The notes beneath the pieces were generated by a model. That model was not told where the DNA came from. It saw only the letters and a program-made list of their open reading frames with translations, and ran no database searches. A stretch of DNA of 14,556 nt, from contig JAMQCK010000874.1 of the NCBI GenBank assembly GCA_024196135.1, forward strand, positions 1 through 14,556, written 5' to 3'. This document shows positions 7,636 through 14,508 of this stretch, in pieces (the stretch's first letter is position 1; every line of letters begins with the position of its first letter). The DNA is from Pleurotus ostreatus/Saccharomyces cerevisiae fusant (lineage: Eukaryota > Opisthokonta). The position numbers and the translations under genes were made by a program.

Positions 7636-8238
7636 CTACGTCGAGTGAAGTGGATCGCACGACTTGATATTACAGGAAACGGTTGGGAGGGATTCGACCA
7701 GCTGAGAGAGGGCACGGGATTGAGGGTCATCGGGTGGCACTGTATACACCGGGGCACCAGAGCCAGGTGTCAGTAGAATCACTGCCATTGTGTCACCGCT
7801 CGCAGGACTTGCAGGAGACGAGGATGGAGTCAAAGGCGCCGCGGTATGGCCCTCCGAGGTACCAGCCTCTTTGACGGCAGTCAGGTTGTCCCTGAAGTCG
7901 TGGTTGTATCCCACGCCCGAGTTGCAGTCAGATCTCGGCAAGGGCGGGTCATTGACAAAACGCGAGATAGGTACGCTGAGCTCGGGCGAGCTCGGGGCAT
8001 TGCCCCCTGGTAAGGTCGGCGGCAATGGAGCCGACGTAGCCTCTGCCCGATCTTCGTGAGGCGAAAGACTGTCTTTAAGGAATGAAGTACGCTTTTGAGA
8101 AGAAGCTGTCTTAACCAAAACCGCTGGATCGCATGGTAGGGGATCTGCAGAGGTCTTGGGTGACGCGTGGTACGGTCCAGGAGACGGTGGCACAGTAGAT
8201 GCAGCCGTGGAGGAGTTTAAAGATGGCGGCGAAGACAT
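7636..8238 (-). CDS. Gene D: Ser/Pro-rich protein, MSSPPS N-terminus
   Basis: A 200-residue protein of unknown function. Its ATG is the first below the TATA box at 8341-8346. Residues 1-35 are Ser/Pro-rich. The middle has a few charged or aromatic stretches (SQKRTSFLKDSLSPHEDR, GYNHDFRDNLTAVKE). Near residues 150-185 lies a more hydrophobic stretch (MAVILLTPGSG, then PVYTVPPDD) followed by RALSQLVESLP, which could form a short helix. It lacks a signal peptide. The N-terminus is shared with the truncated copy D' and, more weakly, with F (MASPPS), which supports common descent. No known domain is recognised. Confidence 0.7.
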   Translation of the reverse strand: MSSPPSLNSSTAASTVPPSPGPYHASPKTSADPLPCDPAVLVKTASSQKRTSFLKDSLSPHEDRAEATSAPLPPTLPGGNAPSSPELSVPISRFVNDPPLPRSDCNSGVGYNHDFRDNLTAVKEAGTSEGHTAAPLTPSSSPASPASGDTMAVILLTPGSGAPVYTVPPDDPQSRALSQLVESLPTVSCNIKSCDPLHST

Positions 8239-8278
8239 AGTGAGCCGAGCTTGAAGGGTGGGCCAAATTTTCGGTGTC

Positions 8279-8384
8279 CTGTGGCGCAGGTCAACACTTG
8301 AGCGTTGGGAAGGCGGACAGATGCACTTAGCTCGAAGAGCTTTATACCCGCGAGCCTGAGGGAGGGATGGTCATTTTGCGGCGT
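8279..8384 (-). promoter_or_regulatory. Promoter of gene D
   Basis: The minus strand shows ACGCCGCAAAA at 8384-8374, GGGTATAAAGC around 8341-8349 and CTGCGCCACAG at 8289-8279, 60 bases below the TATA box. The start codon is at 8238. TTGAC lies directly before CTGCGCCACAG, so this spot would also pass as a branch site plus 3' splice site. Confidence 0.7.
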
Positions 8385-8550
8385 GTGATGAACGAGAGGC
8401 TGTGTCAGAAGCGGCGCAAGAATCTGAATCGCGCTCGAAGGAAGTGAGCAAACAGAAGAAAAGAAGATCTTGATTGCAGGAAGATGGAGAAAGCAGTAGA
8501 CAACAGGGCGCGATTTGGAAGGACGGAAGGGGTTTGGAGAAAAGAAGCTC

Positions 8551-8561
8551 GTGCGTACCTG
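8551..8561 (-). other. Donor-like site after block 3
   Basis: The minus strand reads CAG|GTACGCACGAGC, followed by CTTCTTTTCTCC. If used with the candidate acceptor at 8279, it would give an intron of about 280 bases just before the start codon of gene D. Confidence 0.45.
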
Positions 8562-8845
8562 GTGTGAACCGGTGGTGAACAGTACCGTCCGTGGCTTTTC
8601 CGGCATGCCTTCGGTTCAGCTGGTGTTTCTCACCACGGCGCTGACTCGTGAATTGCGGCTACCTTCCTCCCTTCCGCACAGTGCAGGGCACGCGATGGTC
8701 ACTCCACAAGGTTCAATTCGAGCCGGTCATCCTGAATATCGCCAAGTCCATGTTTTCCTCTCCTTTTGAAGGTGACTTGCCCGAGGCAGGGGTGCGAGGA
8801 AAGGTGAGGCACTGGTTTGGCTATCAACGCACGCACGCTGGTGAT

Positions 8846-8855
8846 TTTGAGGCGC
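8846..8855 (-). promoter_or_regulatory. GCGCCTCAAA motif beside block 3
   Basis: The minus-strand GCGCCTCAAA differs by one base from the promoter motif GCGCCGCAAA. Like forms lie at 7279-7288, 5337-5346, 1141-1150 and 14499-14508, always in the same orientation and upstream of a promoter or below a block. Confidence 0.45.
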
Positions 8856-8876
8856 GTCTCGATTGGGTCATGATGC

Positions 8877-8954
8877 ATGATGGTCGGGAACAAAAGGGAT
8901 CGGCGGATGCCGTGGCGCGTGTCTGATATGAGGGACAGGCTCAATGTTCGAATC
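8877..8954 (-). repeat. Conserved intergenic block, copy 3
   Basis: The plus reading starts ATGATGGTCGGGAACAAA. The hairpin is TCGG-CGGATG-CCG, and it ends TTCGAA. Both spacers are 32 bases. It lies about 420 bases beyond the stop of gene C. Confidence 0.85.
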
Positions 8955-9368
8955 GCTCAGTGTGGCAACAAAGAGGACTTGATTGGGACGAGAATACGGA
9001 ATACAAGAAGGTGTATAATCGTGTGATACGAGAGAAGCACCATAGTGTAAGGTCAGAGAGGGGTATGAATATAGAATCAGGAGAGGACAAAAGACGTATT
9101 GGGAAGCACTTATTCCACCAGTTCACCAGCTATCAACGTGAAATGAGTCCACGCACAGAGCGCGCTAACTGCCCGATCTCAATACATGAGTCGAAAGGGT
9201 CAGAAGCAGGGTCTGAACAGGCGCCGGCGACGCAGCGAGTTGAGCGAAGTGGCAGATGAAGGTGAAGCGGCAGATGAAGGTGAAGCGGCAACTTGCGACT
9301 GGAGATGACCTGGCGACTTGCGACTCGGATGATTCGGAGACTTAGGGTGTTTTCACGACTTGAGATGA
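8955..9368. other. 3' region of gene C
   Basis: No supported gene. Between 9248 and 9310 there are two copies of an 18-base repeat built on GGCAGATGAAGGTGAAGC, followed by two diverged copies around CTTGCGACT. These probably lie in the 3' untranslated region or just beyond it. Confidence 0.5.
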
Positions 9369-10859
9369 TCAGATATCGAGAGGTACGTCTCGCCAAGGCG
9401 CAGCCTGTCGCAAAGCGCTGAGTCGGCGCCTAGATACGTCGATTCTTGACAGTTCGGATGGCGTGGCTTGTCGACGCGGGACGGATGATTCGGCCTGCCA
9501 AAGCAGAGAACTTGCGCCTTCCGGATGCTCTGAGGACGCTGGCGCGTGCTCGGACGGCGCTGGCGAAAACTCGGACGGCGCAGGCGAACACTCGGACGGC
9601 GCCAGCGGAGGTGACCGTTCTAATGTGCGGAGCCATTTGTTGATCGCTTTGAATGACGAGGTAGTGAGATACGGGCGCGCGACTGGCTCTCGCCGGCGCT
9701 TTGGTCTTGCATTGGACGCGGCTTGAGCACCGAACACGGCTTGAGCATAGGACACGGCTTGAGCATCGGACGCGTCGTCCTCGAGGGACAGTCGGGCGAA
9801 TGCGGCGCTGAATGACGATGAGAGGTCGGTGGGATTGATCCCGAGGGCGTCGTGGCGATTGCTCGAGAGGGCAATGCGGGTGCTCGAGAGGGCAATGCGA
9901 GTGTTGGCGAGGTTGGTGCTGGAGAGGTCGGTGCTGGAGAGGTTATGGTGACTGCTTGAGCGGTCGTCGTGATCGCTCGCGAAGTCACCGCACCGATCCG
10001 TGAGATTATGGTGGCTGTTGGAAGGAGGACTATCTTCGTCAGACGCAGTCGTGGGACGCCATCGCCACATGGACGTTGAAAGGGGGAGGGTGGCATTTTG
10101 GGAGGAACGATCTTCGCTGTGTAAAGGAGTGGGTTCGCTAGGTGAAGGCGCTGGTTCGCTAGGTGAAGGGGACTGCTCGCCGGACGATGTCCTATATTCG
10201 CTGGAAAGATCATCGGAGACGATGATGGAGAACGAGGAATCGGAGGAATAGTCAATGAGTGAGACCAGAGATTCAGAGGAGGTGGTGGGAGAATGGGACG
10301 GGGTGGGAGAGACAGAAGAAGCTGAGGGTGAAATGGGAGAAGGGGTTGGAGAGATAGAGGGGATGGTAGGAGCGTCGAAGGCGTCGTCGCGTCTGACATG
10401 CTCGAAGTCGCTCATGCTATCGCCAGAGTCGAGTGCACCTGCACCGGCGCGGGACGACCGTTTAGTGGCGCGGGGCGACCGTTTCGTGGCGCGAGACGGT
10501 CTACCGATGCGAGACTGCCCATTGTTCGCGTGGGACTGTCCGTTAGCGCGAGACGGCCCTTTGCTGGCGCGGAAAGGCCTGACGGTGTGTGATGGCCCAT
10601 TGGCGAGAGTTGGCGCCTCGGAGGGCGACGATCCATCGACTGAATCGACACGAGGGGGCCCATGGGCGTAGGATGGCCGTTCGTCAACGCAAGAGCGCTT
10701 GTTCGTGGCGAGAGAGCATGGTCCTGCCCCGCGCATCGCTGATGGCGATGCCTCTTCGCGCGACATCTTCGGCGGGATACGTGGCGCAAGGGCACTGTCC
10801 TGGTCCAGAGGAGGGACAGTGCGACGACGACGTCTGCGAGTCCCGGAGGAATTAGGCAT
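9369..10859 (-). CDS. Gene C: large Ser/Pro-rich, low-complexity protein with internal repeats
   Basis: A 496-residue protein, the largest in the array. The open frame extends upstream to 11084, but the TATA box lies at 11063-11070, so the first transcribed ATG is 10859 (MPNSSGTRRRRRR). A run of six arginines at residues 8-13 and a later PKRRREP could be nuclear localisation signals. Several short tandem repeats follow: ANGQSHANNGQS and RATKRSPRATKRSSRA; a Ser/Pro block (SPTPSPISPSASSVSPTPS); SSTDLSSTNLANTRIALSS; DAQAVSYAQAVFGAQAA; and PSECSPAPSEFSPAPSEH. One possibly structured stretch reads SSFKAINKWLRTLERSP. Long antisense ORFs on the plus strand here are explained by this skewed composition. 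Function unknown. Confidence 0.7.
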   Translation of the reverse strand: MPNSSGTRRRRRRTVPPLDQDSALAPRIPPKMSREEASPSAMRGAGPCSLATNKRSCVDERPSYAHGPPRVDSVDGSSPSEAPTLANGPSHTVRPFRASKGPSRANGQSHANNGQSRIGRPSRATKRSPRATKRSSRAGAGALDSGDSMSDFEHVRRDDAFDAPTIPSISPTPSPISPSASSVSPTPSHSPTTSSESLVSLIDYSSDSSFSIIVSDDLSSEYRTSSGEQSPSPSEPAPSPSEPTPLHSEDRSSQNATLPLSTSMWRWRPTTASDEDSPPSNSHHNLTDRCGDFASDHDDRSSSHHNLSSTDLSSTNLANTRIALSSTRIALSSNRHDALGINPTDLSSSFSAAFARLSLEDDASDAQAVSYAQAVFGAQAASNARPKRRREPVARPYLTTSSFKAINKWLRTLERSPPLAPSECSPAPSEFSPAPSEHAPASSEHPEGASSLLWQAESSVPRRQATPSELSRIDVSRRRLSALRQAAPWRDVPLDI

Positions 10860-11062
10860 CGCTCCGCGGGTTGGCGCGGTCCTTGAGAGGCGATGGTGTG
10901 TGCGATTTGAGCAGCGGCGGAGTGCAGATCTCGAGAGGCGGTCGCACGACGGTCTGCGAGAGGTAGTGACACGTCGCGCTGGTGAGTGGAGCGGGCAGAG
11001 AGAGAAGGGGTGCGTCGGTCTCGTCTGGGTCGCGGGATGAGGAGGAGGGACGAGGCGTGACT

Positions 11063-11185
11063 CTATATATGCTGGAAAGACCACTCGTGTGTGTTGTCAC
11101 ACCTGTGCACAGGCCTTGGCGCATTTGTGGCGGACGGCTGGGCATCAAGGACTCGCGGCGAAGCGTCTTTGAGCATTTGCGGCCC
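11063..11185 (-). promoter_or_regulatory. Promoter of gene C
   Basis: The minus strand shows GGGCCGCAAA at 11185-11176, CCGCCACAAA at 11133-11124 (both variants of the motif), then ATATATAG around 11070-11063. The leader to the ATG at 10859 is about 170 bases and holds no other ATG. Confidence 0.55.
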
Positions 11186-11379
11186 GAGGCAGAGCGCGTT
11201 AGCGACGCTTGAATGGTATGAGAGCTTCTATAGCGGTGGGGGGAGTGATTCTGAGACGCGGAAAGGAGCCTTCAGAGCTGGGAAGCAAGGAGTTACTGCG
11301 CGTCGCTTCCGGTGCCGCACGGCGCATCTTCGTTGCTTTTGGGGCTGCCTTCCACACGCGTCTGCATCTCCCATTTCGT

Positions 11380-11390
11380 TCGCGTACCAT
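11380..11390 (-). other. Donor-like site after block 2
   Basis: The minus strand reads ATG|GTACGCGAACG. It is weaker than the CAG-preceded sites but sits at the same place in the unit, between block 2 and the promoter of gene C. Confidence 0.3.
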
Positions 11391-11489
11391 CGTGAAGCGC
11401 ATCTTGAGGAGTATTGTGGCGTACGTCTTGAACAGTAAATTGAAGCGCGCTCAGAGTCAGAAGGGGATACGGAGGCGCACTGCGCAGTC

Positions 11490-11567
11490 ATGGCGGTCGG
11501 GAACAGAAGGGATCGGCGGATGCCGAAGTGCGTGTTTGTCTTTAGGGATAAGTTCGATGTTCGAACC
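11490..11567 (-). repeat. Conserved intergenic block, copy 2
   Basis: The plus reading starts ATGGCGGTCGGGAACAGA. The hairpin is TCGG-CGGATG-CCGA, and it ends GTTCGAAC. Both spacers are 32 bases. It lies about 300 bases beyond the stop of gene B. Confidence 0.85.
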
Positions 11568-11864
11568 TGGGCTAGGGATGGTCTGCACTTCAAGCTCAAG
11601 TCGCATGTCATGTTTTGATTTCGTTCGGAAGGCAATTGCTCGATGGAATGTATACATTTCACTACTATTGGTACGTACATAGTTTCTACAATTGAAAACC
11701 AGGGCGATGGGATCTCAGCAAGGGCGAAACCGCGGTGGGCAGCGGAGCAACCACGTCCCTGCCAGCCTAGGCCTGAGCCCCGCGTGAGCAGTCGCCAGCT
11801 TGACACTTTCGGGACCGTTCGTAAACTCAGGCGTCGCGCGGGTGCGGACCCAATACTGTATCTC
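11568..11864. other. 3' region of gene B
   Basis: No supported gene. A minus-strand frame of 216 codons runs through this stretch and block 2 (11878-11228), but it has no promoter and overlaps the end of gene B. The sequence near 11640-11690 is AT-rich with TGTA/TATA-like runs, as is common in fungal 3' ends. Confidence 0.4.
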
Positions 11865-12674
11865 TTAAGGCGCTGCATACATGAGCCACTGCATGCCTTG
11901 GCGGGTTGCTGGATCGTATACCCTCGCGGGTTGCTGGATCGACGGCAAAGGGAAGGGAGTGCACAAAGGCGAGGGCGAGGGTGAGGGCGAAAGCATGGGC
12001 GGAGACGAGGGCAGTGGTGTTTTTGACGACCTTGGTGAGCCCATCGGAGCCTTCAACGATGACGAGCCCGAGGATGGCGAAGCTTGCGGAGAGGTTGGCA
12101 GAACCTCAGACTGTGGTGACAGAGGGGGCGTCTCAGTTGACGACATGCGTTCTTTCTCTTTTGCACCGGGAGCTACACAGTCGAACGAGTTGTAATCGTC
12201 CGGCTCGTTCTCATGGCGATTTTCCGGCTCCTCCACGCGGCGTGTTCCTATATCGCACCCATCGGATCCGCACTCACTCGGAGCGTGATCCTGATGAGGA
12301 CGGGTGCGTTCCGGCTGAGAAGTTGCGAAAGGAAAGTGCGGAGGGGAGACGGAAGACGTGCTCGGAGGGGAGGCGGGAGACGTGCGTGGAGGTGTCGGTG
12401 CAGGACGCCTGGGAATTGGGAAGGAAGTTGTGGAGATTGGGAAGGGAGCTGTGGAGCTTCCTTGAGAAGGAGATGGAGATGGGAATGAGGAAGAGGATGA
12501 GGAAAATGAGGATGAGGGCGAGGGCGAGGGCGGTGGTAAAGGTTGTGAGCAGGGCGGCGGCGGCGGACGTAGGCGGGTCGGCGGCGGACGTAGGTGGGTC
12601 GGCGGTGGAGGTGGTGAGGATGCGGGCGGGCCTGCCGGAAGAGTGGTGATCACTTGAAGCTTCGGCCGGCGCAT
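11865..12674 (-). CDS. Gene B: Pro/Ser-rich protein
   Basis: A 269-residue protein of unknown function. The start is the first ATG below the TATA box at 12720-12725; the frame upstream to 12896 is before the promoter and is not counted. Residues about 20-60 are almost pure proline with HLRPPPTRLRPPPPP-type repeats, followed by poly-Ser and Ser/Pro runs. The central region around residues 125-170 is different: polar and acidic, with Cys, Asp and Glu (SECGSDGCDIGTRRVEEPE). Ser/Pro runs then return, and the C-terminus is unusually non-repetitive (RVYDPATRQGMQWLMYAAP). The region is encoded by long GGC/GGA-type simple repeats that could expand or shrink by slippage. There is no signal peptide or known domain. 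Confidence 0.6.
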   Translation of the reverse strand: MRRPKLQVITTLPAGPPASSPPPPPTHLRPPPTRLRPPPPPCSQPLPPPSPSPSSSFSSSSSSFPSPSPSQGSSTAPFPISTTSFPIPRRPAPTPPRTSPASPPSTSSVSPPHFPFATSQPERTRPHQDHAPSECGSDGCDIGTRRVEEPENRHENEPDDYNSFDCVAPGAKEKERMSSTETPPLSPQSEVLPTSPQASPSSGSSSLKAPMGSPRSSKTPLPSSPPMLSPSPSPSPLCTPFPLPSIQQPARVYDPATRQGMQWLMYAAP

Positions 12675-12719
12675 GATGGAGGGGGGCTTGAAAAAGAATA
12701 GAGGCGTGCAGGCGTGCCC

Positions 12720-12773
12720 TTTATACGCTATTGCGGGTTCGTGGCACTGTACACGTAGACAGTTTTGTGGCGC
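12720..12773 (-). promoter_or_regulatory. Promoter of gene B
   Basis: The minus strand shows GCGCCACAAAA at 12773-12763, then GCGTATAAAGGG around 12720-12727. The ATG follows at 12674, about 46 bases below the TATA box, giving a very short leader. No CTGCGCCACAG element lies below the TATA box. Confidence 0.6.
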
Positions 12774-12938
12774 TTCCGCCTGTTCCGTAGGCGCTGAAGT
12801 TGAGAATTCAAGCAGCCCTCCCCCGGTCTGTGGCGAAGAAACGGCAGGCCAGGTCAGCGATATGGTGATGACGGAAGGCGAGGATGGAGGGGCCAAAGGA
12901 GATATAGAGGCGATGCACGGGACGTGGTGGGGGAGAAA

Positions 12939-13155
12939 AGAAGCTGTGCAAGGGAGAAAGGAAGCTGTGCAAGAGGATTATCGTGCTCGAGGACGGTGGA
13001 GAAGAGAAGGCCAGAAGAATACTAGGAGTGGATAGAAGGGGAGAGAGAACCGATGGAAGGGGAGAAAGAACCGATAGAAGGGAGGGAGAGAAGCTGCGAA
13101 GAAGGTGACGAGACGATGGAGATCACGACGAGACGGTGGAGATCACGACGAATCG
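12939..13155. repeat. Purine-rich short tandem repeats
   Basis: The plus strand has three pairs of direct repeats: GAAGCTGTGCAAG units near 12948-12975, GAGAGAACCGAT/GAAAGAACCGAT units near 13039-13080, and GAGATCACGACGA units near 13120-13155. On the minus strand this is pyrimidine-rich sequence lying just below the donor-like site of this unit. Confidence 0.6.
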
Positions 13156-13207
13156 GGGTGGATGAAGCTGGGGAAGATGCCAGACGGAAGACGGAAATTT
13201 AAAAGTC

Positions 13208-13218
13208 CCGCGTACCTG
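13208..13218 (-). other. Donor-like site after block 1
   Basis: The minus strand reads CAG|GTACGCGGGAC. It lies about 180 bases beyond block 1 and upstream of the promoter of gene B. Confidence 0.4.
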
Positions 13219-13395
13219 AACGACGACCGCTATTGTTACCGTGTTTGGGAAGGTTCTCACGCGCTGTTTCGAGCACTAATCCAGCTACACGACCGACCCA
13301 TTACGGCGCGGGGATGGCTGCAGTGTATAGTGGCCTTGCGACGACAGGGCTGGAGGCAGAGCGCCATGGAGTCTGCGCGAGGCTGCGTTATGGAC

Positions 13396-13465
13396 ATGGA
13401 AGTCGAGAGCAAGGCGCGCCGGCTAATGCCGAAGCGCGCGGTTCGTCTTCATGGTAGTTCGAACT
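13396..13465 (-). repeat. Conserved intergenic block, copy 1
   Basis: A diverged copy. The plus reading starts ATGGAAGTCGAGAGCAAG. The hairpin CGG-CTAATG-CCG is shared with copy 7, and it ends GTTCGAAC. The first spacing is the standard 32 bases; the second is 24, a non-triplet change that breaks any conserved frame. Confidence 0.7.
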
Positions 13466-13708
13466 CGGCGAGCCAAGCACGTTCTTCGTCGCAGTGCTCA
13501 TAGGACGAGTTAGTGATGCAAAGAGTGGTTTGATTACAGAATATCTACTGTCAGTAACCGAGGTTCTACCTTTTGTAGCCTAACGTTTGCTGTCGAAGAC
13601 CCTGCGTCTGCTTTCGATGACCCCGACATTATGTCGACTTTCGGAGACCCCACGTGGTATTTTGTTTACCCAACGATCCAGATCGGTGCTGCGGCTGAGC
13701 CTCCTTCA
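13466..13708. other. 3' region of gene A
   Basis: No supported gene. Near 13575-13655 there are about three degenerate copies of a roughly 24-base unit, read on the minus strand as GGGTC-N2-CGA-N-AG. Their position suggests the 3' untranslated region of gene A. Confidence 0.4.
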
Positions 13709-14251
13709 CTAACGCCTCCGAGTCGATCTGCGATTCTTAGCCTTACTCTTCCCACTCTTTCCTCGCGATTGCGCGGCTTCGGTGTCCGGGGCCGGAGAAG
13801 TAGGCAGGGAGTGTTGGGCTTGCGAGGGCGTGAATTCGGTACCCTGAGCTTGCGCGGGCGCGGACTCGCCTTGCGAAGTAAACGAGGATCGGAGTGGGTT
13901 GGAGGGTTGGTCGTCCTCGGTGGTCCACTCTGAGGAGTCGCCACTCTTGTCATCCGAAGAGCTGGTGTGATCGACGTTGGCTTCGGATGACTCTTCGTTG
14001 GCATCGGATGACCCTTCGTTGCCGCGAAGTGGCTCATCCATAGCGGGAGATGGTGAACCCTCCTCGCGCACCGTCGGCGACGGCATACTAAGTGGCGCAG
14101 AGGCGTTGTCCTGGTGCATTGGGGGATCCCTCTGGTGCATTGCGGGGTCCCTCTGGTGCATTGCGGGGTCCCTCTGGTGCATTGCGGGGTCCCTCTGGTG
14201 CATTGCGGGGTCCCTCTGGTCCGGAATCGGGATATTAGACGGAGCTGGCAT
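13709..14251 (-). CDS. Gene A: Ser/Pro-rich acidic protein with heptad QRDPAMH repeats and a basic tail
   Basis: A 180-residue protein of unknown function. The ATG at 14251 is the first below the TATA-like box at 14406-14413; the open frame continues upstream, but only before the promoter. Residues 12-46 are five tandem seven-residue repeats, four QRDPAMH and one QRDPPMH. A Ser/Glu/Asp-rich acidic middle follows (SSDANEESSEANVDHTSSSDD). The C-terminus is strongly basic (SGKSKAKNRRSTRRR), resembling a nuclear localisation or nucleic-acid-binding tail. An acidic region plus a basic tail suggests nuclear action, but this is inference. No signal peptide. Confidence 0.65.
   Translation of the reverse strand: MPAPSNIPIPDQRDPAMHQRDPAMHQRDPAMHQRDPAMHQRDPPMHQDNASAPLSMPSPTVREEGSPSPAMDEPLRGNEGSSDANEESSEANVDHTSSSDDKSGDSSEWTTEDDQPSNPLRSSFTSQGESAPAQAQGTEFTPSQAQHSLPTSPAPDTEAAQSRGKSGKSKAKNRRSTRRR
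14112..14216 (-). repeat. Five 21-base tandem repeats inside gene A
   Basis: Five perfect-length units of 21 bases. The four at 14133-14216 are identical and the one at 14112-14132 differs at two bases. Each encodes one heptapeptide. Near identity points to recent expansion, so copy number may vary between strains. Confidence 0.9.
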
Positions 14252-14359
14252 CGCTCGGTGGCCGGCGTGATGGTTAAGAGGCGGAGACGGGATCCTCGAG
14301 AGGCTGTGGTGCTGGCACGTCGAGCTGAGGAAGTGGCACGTCAACCCGGGTTGAGATGG

Positions 14360-14395
14360 GGACAAGGGACGGAGACAAGGGACGGAGAGAGAGAA
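14360..14395. repeat. Short tandem repeat near the start of the leader of gene A
   Basis: The plus strand has GGGGACAAGGGACGGAGACAA-like units, two and a half copies of about 13 bases. They lie just below the TATA-like box of gene A, in or near the 5' leader. Confidence 0.5.
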
Positions 14396-14405
14396 CGGGG
14401 CTGCC

Positions 14406-14508
14406 CTTATGTACTGACGAGAGCGCACGCGTAACTTGGTGGCGCGTAATTGCTTGGGGTAGTTGCAGTTTTGCGGCGCTTGGATCTCGTGATTCTTCTT
14501 CGAGGCGC
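14406..14508 (-). promoter_or_regulatory. Promoter of gene A
   Basis: The minus strand shows GCGCCTCGAA at 14508-14499, GCGCCGCAAAA at 14479-14469, GCGCCACCAA at 14446-14437 and a TATA-like GTACATAAGG around 14413-14406. Three same-direction variants of the motif are stacked here. No ATG lies between the TATA-like box and the start codon. Confidence 0.6.

Noticed and set aside
9446..11040. Many open plus-strand frames opposite gene C
   Set aside because: They mirror the skewed composition of the minus-strand gene, have no promoter motif on their strand, and none is long or has recognisable domains.
11228..11878. 216-codon minus-strand ORF covering block 2
   Set aside because: It starts inside the end of gene B, has no promoter, spans the conserved block and a donor-like site, and the matching frames in other units are broken.
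12480..12620. GGCGGCGGACGTAGG-type repeat as a separate repeat element
   Set aside because: It is the coding sequence of the proline-rich repeats of gene B and needs no separate explanation.
1364..13465. Block as a tRNA or SINE with a pol III B box (GGTTCGAATC-like end)
   Set aside because: The TTCGAA end resembles a B box in some copies, but no A box fits at a suitable distance and the flanking bases do not form a T-arm stem in most copies.
2473..14508. GCGCCGCAAA motif as a standard E2F/MBF cell-cycle site
   Set aside because: The TTTGCGGCGC form resembles but does not match the usual TTTSGCGC core; identity of the regulator cannot be claimed.
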